Positions 7,425 through 12,418 of a DNA stretch of 12,418 bases are shown one piece after another (within the stretch, counting starts at the first letter, position 1; each line of letters begins with the position of its first letter). The position numbers were made by a program, and so were the translations under genes. The notes beneath the pieces were generated by a model. The model had not been told where the DNA came from. It worked only from the letters and a program-made list of their open reading frames with translations, and made no database searches. Source of the stretch: Actinomycetota bacterium (GTDB lineage: Bacteria > Actinomycetota > Actinomycetes > Propionibacteriales > Propionibacteriaceae); contig JACRAA010000442.1 in assembly GCA_016213595.1 (NCBI GenBank), positions 1 to 12,418 on the forward strand, given 5' to 3'.

Positions 7425-9122
7425 ATGCGCGGATTCAGCAAGCTGCTCTCGTCCCTGCTCGCCACCTCAGGTCCCGGCCGGGTCACCCTGGAGATCGACC
7501 TGGACAGGGGGGTGCTGCGGGCAGCACCGGACAACCCGATGGAGGCGTTCAGGGCCATCAACGCGCCGACCATCAACGCTCTGAGCCAGGCGCTCCGGGA
7601 GGCGGTGACCGACGAGCGGGTCGCCGGACTGGTGGTCCACGTGGGAACCTGCCCGCTGTCCGCGGCCCTCGTCGACGAGGTGGGCGCCGCCATCCGGCAG
7701 TTCGGCCAGCACAAGCCGACGGTCGCCTACGCGGAGTCGTTCGGGGAGCTCACCTCCGGCATGTTCGCGTACCGCCTCGCGACCGCCGCGTCGACCATCT
7801 GGCTCCAGCCGTCGGGGGCGGTCGTGCTCGGCGGGATCCACGTCGACATGCTGCTCCTCCGCGGGGGGCTCGAGAAGCTGGGCCTCGACCCGCAGTTCTC
7901 CCAGCGCAAGGAGTTCAAGACCGCAGCGGAGACGTACTCGGCCTCGGAGGTCAGCGACGCGAACCGCGAGATGAGCGGGCGTCTCGCGTCCTCCCTCGTC
8001 GAGGAGACCGTGGCGCTCATCAGTGAGCGCCGTGGCCTGACCGCTGACGCGGTCCGCGAGGTCATCGACCGGGGACCGGTCTCCGCGGAGGAGGCGCGGT
8101 CGCTGGGGCTCGTCGACCACCTGGGCTACCGGGACGACGTCTACGCCGAGGTCCGCAGCACGTGGGGCAAGGACGCGACCCTGCAGTACGCCTCCCGCTA
8201 CATCGGCTCCTTCAGCGCGAAGGCGATCTCGCGGCTGGCCATGAAGCCGATGGTGGCCGTGGTCTCGGTACGTGGCGGCATCGTGAGCGGACGGCCCGTA
8301 CGGTCCCCGCTGGGAGGGGCGCAGGCGGGTTCCGAAGTGGTCCTGGAGCACCTGCGCCACGCCCGCATGGACGACAACGTGAAGGCCGTCATCCTCGCCG
8401 TCGACTCACCCGGCGGCTCGTACATCGCCTCGGACACGATCCGTGCCGGGGTGCTGGAGCTCAAGAAGGCGGGCAAGCCGGTGGTGGCGGCGATGGGTGA
8501 CCTCGCCGCGTCCGGCGGCTACTTCGTCTCGATGGGCGCGACAGAGATCGTCGCCAGCCCCTCCACGCTCACCGGCTCCATCGGGGTGTTCGGCGGCAAG
8601 GTCGTCAACCAGGGGCTGTACGACAAGCTCGGGCTCGTTCGCGAGGACGTGCAGTCGGGCCGCCTCGCCGACATGTTCGCGGGGAACCGGGGCTTCAGCG
8701 AGGACCAGTGGCGCATCCTGGACCGCTGGCTCGACCAGGTGTACGACGACTTCACGACGAAGGCGGCGGCGGACCGCGGGATGCTCGTCGACGAGCTCGA
8801 GCCGCTCGCCCGTGGCCGGGTGTGGACCGGCGCGGACGCCAAGGAGCGCCGGCTCGTCGACCACCTGGGCGGCCGTGAGGTCGCCATCGAGCGTGCCTGC
8901 GCCCTGGCCGGTCTGGACCGCGACAAGGTGGCCGTGCGGCCTCTCCCGCTGCTGGGACTGCTCGAGCGCCTCCAGCCGGCGCAGTCCTCGGAGCATCCGG
9001 GCGGGCTGAACGGGTTCGGCGCAGTGCTCGACCCGCTCAGGCTCCTGTCCAGCCTCGCCACGGAGCTGGGGCTCGTACCGGACGGTGTCCTGTCGATGCC
9101 GTACCGCGTGCGGATCAGCTGA
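7425..9122 (+). CDS. sppA: Signal peptide peptidase SppA, long (67K-like) form
   Basis: A 565-residue member of the S49 serine peptidase family, which degrades signal peptides left in the membrane after secretion. It has the duplicated crotonase-like layout of E. coli protease IV. The first half contributes the likely general base Lys165 in RKEFKTAAETY (161-171). The second half has AVILAVDSPGGSY (321-333) and the nucleophile Ser363 in DLAASGGYF (359-367), followed by SPSTLTGSIGVFGGK (378-392). Both catalytic residues are in the expected halves. Unlike E. coli SppA, no N-terminal membrane anchor is visible: the first 25 residues are MRGFSKLLSSLLATSGPG and then a beta strand. Membrane contact would have to be peripheral. 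The start is leaderless-type, and no better start exists between it and marR. It converges on the SWEET-like gene. Confidence 0.92.
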   Translation: MRGFSKLLSSLLATSGPGRVTLEIDLDRGVLRAAPDNPMEAFRAINAPTINALSQALREAVTDERVAGLVVHVGTCPLSAALVDEVGAAIRQFGQHKPTVAYAESFGELTSGMFAYRLATAASTIWLQPSGAVVLGGIHVDMLLLRGGLEKLGLDPQFSQRKEFKTAAETYSASEVSDANREMSGRLASSLVEETVALISERRGLTADAVREVIDRGPVSAEEARSLGLVDHLGYRDDVYAEVRSTWGKDATLQYASRYIGSFSAKAISRLAMKPMVAVVSVRGGIVSGRPVRSPLGGAQAGSEVVLEHLRHARMDDNVKAVILAVDSPGGSYIASDTIRAGVLELKKAGKPVVAAMGDLAASGGYFVSMGATEIVASPSTLTGSIGVFGGKVVNQGLYDKLGLVREDVQSGRLADMFAGNRGFSEDQWRILDRWLDQVYDDFTTKAAADRGMLVDELEPLARGRVWTGADAKERRLVDHLGGREVAIERACALAGLDRDKVAVRPLPLLGLLERLQPAQSSEHPGGLNGFGAVLDPLRLLSSLATELGLVPDGVLSMPYRVRIS

Positions 9123-9133
9123 CCGAGGGCGGC

Positions 9134-9167
9134 TGTCCTGCCGGGACACCTCAGGCGGCCGCCTGAG
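9134..9167. terminator. Two adjacent inverted repeats between convergent genes
   Basis: TGTCC (9134-9138) pairs with GGACA (9144-9148) across 5 nt. An 18-bp perfect palindrome follows directly (9150-9167, arms CTCAGGCGG and CCGCCTGAG). In the forward direction CCCCTTCT follows. They sit between the sppA stop (9122) and the minus-strand stop (9193), so a bidirectional terminator is likely. Confidence 0.5.
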
Positions 9168-9192
9168 CCCCTTCTCGAGGCCGGCGGGTCGT

Positions 9193-9843
9193 CTACTCCG
9201 AGAAGGTCGCGAGGGCTGGCTGGGGGGTCGCCACGCCGCGCGCGGTCGGGAAGAAGGCCCGGAGACCACGACGCCGCAGCGTGTACCAGACGAGGTTGAA
9301 CGCGGCCATGGCGAACACGGTGAACGCCGTCATGACCGTCCCCGTGTCGGGGACGAGCAGTCCCCACGCGGCCCACAGGGCCTGGTTGAGCACCGCCATC
9401 GTCATGAACAGGGCCGAGACGCCCGCCACGTGGGGTGCGCGGACCAGCTGGGTGGACTGGCCGAGGTTGGAGACCACGGCGAGCAGGATCGCCGTCACAC
9501 CGAAGGCCGCGGACCCCAGCACGTGGTCGACCGTCGTCATGAGACCGGCCGCCGCCAGGCTGGGCAGCAGCAGGACGACGACCGGACGGCGGAAGCGGCG
9601 CGCGAGGAGGACCACGATCGTCGCCGTCGTGCACAACCCGATGCTGTTGCTCAGGATCATCGTCAGCTGCTGGAGCCGGACACCGTGCGCCCCCCAGGCG
9701 AGGTTCGCCGCCAGGATCGTGCGCCATGCGGTGAGCGACAGCCCGTCGACCCGGCGGGTGCGTACGAGCCGGACGAGCTGAGGCAGGCCCACGACCATGC
9801 CGACGACGACAGCGCACCATCCCAGGACATCGACGGCGCTCAC
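9193..9843 (-). CDS. Seven-helix SWEET/PQ-loop family sugar transporter-like protein
   Basis: A 216-residue membrane protein. The GTG at 9843 is chosen because TGGAG lies 6 nt upstream; the long open frame before it is antisense to pntA and shows no protein signature. Seven hydrophobic segments fall near residues 5-27, 36-54, 59-81, 87-109, 112-134, 140-164 and 167-189. This is the 3+1+3 plan of eukaryotic SWEETs rather than the single three-helix bundle of bacterial SemiSWEETs. Repeat 1 has GLPQLVRLVRTRRVDGLS (19-36) and NLAWGAHG (47-54). Repeat 2 has the matching but degenerate GQSTQLVRAPHVAGVS (128-143), with Ser-Thr-Gln where Pro-Gln is expected, and NQALWAAWG (153-161). It probably moves a small sugar or other metabolite by facilitated diffusion. 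A general PQ-loop protein of other function is possible. Confidence 0.78.
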   Translation of the reverse strand: MSAVDVLGWCAVVVGMVVGLPQLVRLVRTRRVDGLSLTAWRTILAANLAWGAHGVRLQQLTMILSNSIGLCTTATIVVLLARRFRRPVVVLLLPSLAAAGLMTTVDHVLGSAAFGVTAILLAVVSNLGQSTQLVRAPHVAGVSALFMTMAVLNQALWAAWGLLVPDTGTVMTAFTVFAMAAFNLVWYTLRRRGLRAFFPTARGVATPQPALATFSE

Positions 9844-10026
9844 AGCAGGCTCCAGACACGAGAAGGAATAGCCATACGCTAGCGACGTTCTGTGCGGCAC
9901 GATCACCCCACGCCGCCTACGCTCACCCGTCGAGATCCTGCACGTGCCACTCTCTCGTCTGCCTGCTGCTGTCTGGGACGCCTCCCCGAAGACCTGCCGG
10001 ACGGGGCCTCGGAGGGCGACAGGCAG

Positions 10027-10046
10027 GTCGTCAACACTTTGACGAC
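10027..10046. promoter_or_regulatory. Perfect 8-4-8 inverted repeat upstream of pntA
   Basis: GTCGTCAA (10027-10034) and TTGACGAC (10039-10046) are perfect complements around CACT. The right arm contains TTGACG, which looks like a -35, but no good -10 follows at 16-18 bp. The symmetry fits a dimeric regulator controlling pntAB, or both divergent genes. Confidence 0.5.
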
Positions 10047-10076
10047 CCCGGTGTCTCGTCATCAAGAGGTCCTCGC

Positions 10077-10082
10077 TATCGT
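10077..10082 (+). promoter_or_regulatory. Possible pntA -10 (TATCGT)
   Basis: TATCGT would start a transcript near 10089 with a leader of about 43 nt. No strong -35 sits 16-18 bp upstream. The inverted repeat lies 30 bp upstream, a position suited to either activation or repression. Confidence 0.35.
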
Positions 10083-10131
10083 GACTCGCGCACAGGGACG
10101 CCGAGTTCTGATCGGCTCCCGAGGAGGAAGC

Positions 10132-11673
10132 ATGAAGATCGGGATCCCCAAGGAGTCGCAGGCCGGCGAGAGGCGTGTGGCCGCGACGCCCAAGACCGTC
10201 TCCCAGCTGCGAGCGCTCGGCTACGACGTCGTCGTCCAGTCCGGCGCGGGCGAGGCGGCCAGCTATCCCGATGCGGCGTACGTCGCAGAGGGCGCGACGA
10301 TCGTCGACGACGCGTCGGCGTGGACGTCCGACATCATCACGAAGGTCAACCCACCCACCCAGGCAGAGGTCGCCAAGCTGCCGGTGGGGTCCACGCTCAT
10401 CAGCCTGCTGTCGCCGCGGCTCGACCCCGACCTCGTCGCGTCTCTGGTACGGGCGGGGGTCACGGGCATGGCCATGGACGCCGTACCCCGCATCTCCCGC
10501 GCGCAGGCCCTCGACGTGCTCTCCAGCATGGCGAACATCGCCGGCTACCGGGCGATCGTCGAGGCGGCCCACCAGTTCGGCTCCTTCTTCACGGGTCAGG
10601 TGACGGCGGCGGGCAAGGTGCCGCCGGCGAAGGTCCTTGTCGTGGGCGCAGGTGTCGCGGGACTCGCGGCCATCGGTACGGCCCGCTCGCTGGGCGCGAT
10701 CGTCCGCGCCACCGACGCTCGACCCGAGGTCGCCGAGCAGGTCGAGTCGATGGGCGCTGAGTTCCTCACCGTCAAGGCGGGGGAGCAGCAGGTCTCGACC
10801 GACGGCTACGCCAAGGAGATGTCCGAGGACTACAACTCCGCGGCGGCCCGGCTGTACGCCGAGCAGGCTCCCGACGTCGACATCATCGTCACTACCGCCC
10901 TGATCCCGGGCAAGCCCGCCCCGCGCCTCATCACCGCCGACATGGTCGCCTCGATGAAGCCCGGCTCGGTCATCGTCGACATGGCCGCAGCGAACGGCGG
11001 GAACGTCGAGGGCACGGTCGCCGACCAGCTCGTCGTCACCGCGAACGGTGTGAAGATCATCGGCTACACCGACCTCCCGGGCCGGCTGCCGAGCCAGGCC
11101 TCGCAGCTGTACGGCACGAACGTGGTCAACCTCATGAAGCTCGTCACCCCCGGCAAGGACGGACAGCTCGTCCTCGACATGGACGACGTGGTCATCCGCG
11201 GCATGACGGTGTCCAAGGACGGCGAGCTGCTGTGGCCGCCGCCTCCCGTCCAGGTCTCCGCCGCGCCGGTCGCCGTCGCCGCACCACCACCGCCGACACC
11301 CGTCGCCAAGGCGAAGCCCGCGAGCCCGGCCAGGAACTTCACGATCCTGGGCATCTGTGCGGTCGCGCTGCTCGCCCTGTTCTGGGTGTCCCCGGAGTCG
11401 TTCCTCGGCCACTTCATGGTGTTCATGCTCAGCGTCGTCATCGGCTACTACGTCATCGGGAACGTGCACCACGCGTTGCACACCCCCCTGATGAGCGTCA
11501 CGAACGCGATCTCAGGGATCATCGTGGTCGGTGCGCTGCTCCAGATCGGTACAGCGAACACCGGGATCGTCGTGAGCGTGCTCGCCTTCCTCGGCATCCT
11601 GCTCGCCAGCATCAACGTCTTCGGCGGCTTCACCGTGACCCAGCGGATGCTCGCCATGTTCAGGAGGGCCTGA
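10132..11673 (+). CDS. pntA: NAD(P) transhydrogenase subunit alpha, fused form
   Basis: A 513-residue subunit of the proton-translocating transhydrogenase, which uses the proton gradient to reduce NADP with NADH at the cytoplasmic membrane. The start is fixed by GAGGAGGAAG just upstream and by MKIGIPKES, the usual family beginning. Domain I (about 1-370) has the RQD loop residues Arg120, Gln125 and Asp128 in PRISRAQALD, then SSMANIAGYRAIVEAA. The NAD-binding GAGVAG is at 172-177. IIVTTALIPGKPAP and GYTDLPGRLPSQASQLYGTN follow. A Pro/Ala-rich linker (369-400) leads to four membrane segments of domain II (403-505), including HALHTPLMSVTNAISGIIVV. The size and order match the fused E. coli PntA, not the split PntAA/PntAB form of some bacteria. 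pntB follows after 4 nt, so the two form an operon. Confidence 0.97.
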   Translation: MKIGIPKESQAGERRVAATPKTVSQLRALGYDVVVQSGAGEAASYPDAAYVAEGATIVDDASAWTSDIITKVNPPTQAEVAKLPVGSTLISLLSPRLDPDLVASLVRAGVTGMAMDAVPRISRAQALDVLSSMANIAGYRAIVEAAHQFGSFFTGQVTAAGKVPPAKVLVVGAGVAGLAAIGTARSLGAIVRATDARPEVAEQVESMGAEFLTVKAGEQQVSTDGYAKEMSEDYNSAAARLYAEQAPDVDIIVTTALIPGKPAPRLITADMVASMKPGSVIVDMAAANGGNVEGTVADQLVVTANGVKIIGYTDLPGRLPSQASQLYGTNVVNLMKLVTPGKDGQLVLDMDDVVIRGMTVSKDGELLWPPPPVQVSAAPVAVAAPPPPTPVAKAKPASPARNFTILGICAVALLALFWVSPESFLGHFMVFMLSVVIGYYVIGNVHHALHTPLMSVTNAISGIIVVGALLQIGTANTGIVVSVLAFLGILLASINVFGGFTVTQRMLAMFRRA

Positions 11674-11677
11674 CCCC

Positions 11678-12418
11678 ATGAGCTTGACCCTGCTCCAGGG
11701 CTCGTACATCATCGCCGGGCTCCTCTTCATCCTCGCCCTGGCCGGGCTCAGCAAGCACGAGTCCGCCAAGGCCGGCAACACGTACGGCATCATCGGCATG
11801 GGCATCGCCCTGGTCGTCACCGTGCTCGGCGCGGTCGTCGGGATCAACGCGGTGAACGCGGCCGGCGACCGTCCCGGCACCGGTCTCCCGGCGCTCGGCC
11901 TGATCCTCGTCGCGGTCGTCATCGGCGCAGCCATCGGCGTCTGGCGGGCCAAGAAGGTCGAGATGACCGGGATGCCCGAGCTCATCGCGATGCTGCACAG
12001 CTTCGTGGGTCTGGCCGCGGTCCTCGTCGGCTACAACTCGTACCTGTCCGCAGGTGGCGCCGACGACAAGGTTCACCTCGCCGAGGTCTTCATCGGCGTG
12101 TTCATCGGTGCGGTGACGTTCACCGGCTCGATCATCGCCTACCTCAAGCTCAGCGCCCGGATGAAGTCCGCCCCGCTCATGCTGCCGGCGCACAACTACG
12201 TCAACCTGGCGGCCGTCGTCGCGTTCCTCGGCCTCACCGTGTGGTTCGTCATGGCCCCGTCGATCTGGGTGCTCATCGTGATGACGGTCATCGCGCTGGC
12301 CCTCGGCCTGCACCTCGTCGCCTCTATCGGCGGCGGCGACATGCCGGTGGTCGTGAGCATGCTCAACTCGTACTCCGGGTGGGCGGCGGCCGCGGCGGGC
12401 TTCATGCTCAACAACGAC
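11678..12418 (+). CDS. pntB: NAD(P) transhydrogenase subunit beta, N-terminal part
   Basis: The first 247 codons are present; the gene runs off the right edge. It forms the other half of the membrane channel and, outside the window, should carry the NADP-binding domain III. The ATG lies 4 nt after the pntA stop, with AGGAGGG (11662-11668) inside the end of pntA. The visible part is almost wholly membrane helices. It includes GMPELIAMLHSFVGLAAVLV (98-117), with His107 equivalent to the proton-relay His91 of the E. coli subunit. SAPLMLPAHNYVNL (164-177) and GGGDMPVVVSMLNSYSGW (218-235) follow. These blocks agree closely with E. coli PntB. Nothing looks broken. Confidence 0.97.
   Translation, partial: MSLTLLQGSYIIAGLLFILALAGLSKHESAKAGNTYGIIGMGIALVVTVLGAVVGINAVNAAGDRPGTGLPALGLILVAVVIGAAIGVWRAKKVEMTGMPELIAMLHSFVGLAAVLVGYNSYLSAGGADDKVHLAEVFIGVFIGAVTFTGSIIAYLKLSARMKSAPLMLPAHNYVNLAAVVAFLGLTVWFVMAPSIWVLIVMTVIALALGLHLVASIGGGDMPVVVSMLNSYSGWAAAAAGFMLNND

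Larger units (their letters stand above)
9844..10131. other. Divergent intergenic region between the SWEET-like gene and pntA
   Basis: This 288-bp stretch has no gene I can support. It holds the ribosome binding site of the SWEET-like gene (9850-9854, minus) and possible minus-strand -10 sequences around 9865-9881 (TAGCGT or TATTCC). It also holds a perfect inverted repeat at 10027-10046, a possible pntA -10 at 10077, and the pntA ribosome binding site at 10121-10130. The frame open from 9892 into pntA has no conserved content. Confidence 0.6.

Noticed and set aside
9892..10131. 80-codon in-frame extension upstream of pntA.
   Set aside because: The ATG at 10132 has a strong GAGGAGG site and begins exactly where PntA proteins begin. 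The extension is not conserved in character and crosses the inverted repeat.
9844..10131. Possible small RNA or riboswitch in the 288-bp divergent region.
   Set aside because: Beyond the operator-like repeat and the pntA ribosome binding site, I could not identify a conserved RNA fold or a terminator within it.

Overview
The window is GC-rich throughout, with strong G/C third-position bias, and its genes look actinobacterial. My best guess is a Micrococcales member near the cellulomonads. That placement is inferred from protein resemblance and codon use, not from a marker gene. I see no mobile element, CRISPR array, rRNA or tRNA. This is ordinary housekeeping chromosome, and I do not see a new multi-gene system. 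The points of interest are regulatory and compositional.

Layout: (1) positions 1-147 are the 3' end of serA (ACT domain of phosphoglycerate dehydrogenase), converging on a DUF2332 gene (161-1147, minus). (2) A short divergent promoter region (1148-1193) serves DUF2332 and a NiaP-type niacin transporter (1194-2510, plus), followed by a YczE-family membrane protein (2567-3232). (3) Transketolase tkt (3371-5443) is preceded by an apparent leaderless 15-codon leader ORF whose stop overlaps the tkt start. (4) A minus-strand pair, a COG2085-type NADP-dependent reductase (6205-6777) and an alpha/beta hydrolase (5558-6202), is divergent from a MarR regulator (6883-7380). Two related palindromes lie on the shared promoters. 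(5) An SppA-type signal peptide peptidase (7425-9122) converges on a seven-helix SWEET-like transporter (9193-9843, minus). (6) pntA (10132-11673) and the start of pntB (from 11678, cut by the window end) encode proton-translocating NAD(P) transhydrogenase. An 8-4-8 perfect inverted repeat lies about 90 bp upstream.

Several genes touch nicotinamide-nucleotide economy: niacin uptake, transketolase in the pentose phosphate pathway, an NADP-dependent reductase, and transhydrogenase. They are in separate transcription units, so the theme is suggestive only.

Two window-wide patterns stand out. Every gene without a Shine-Dalgarno (DUF2332, niaP, marR, sppA, and the tkt leader ORF) has a TANNNT -10 hexamer 6-7 nt before its ATG, the geometry of leaderless transcripts. 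The tetramer GTAC is also roughly twice as common as base composition predicts, partly because the rare Val codon GTA appears, as far as I can see by eye, only before a codon starting with C.
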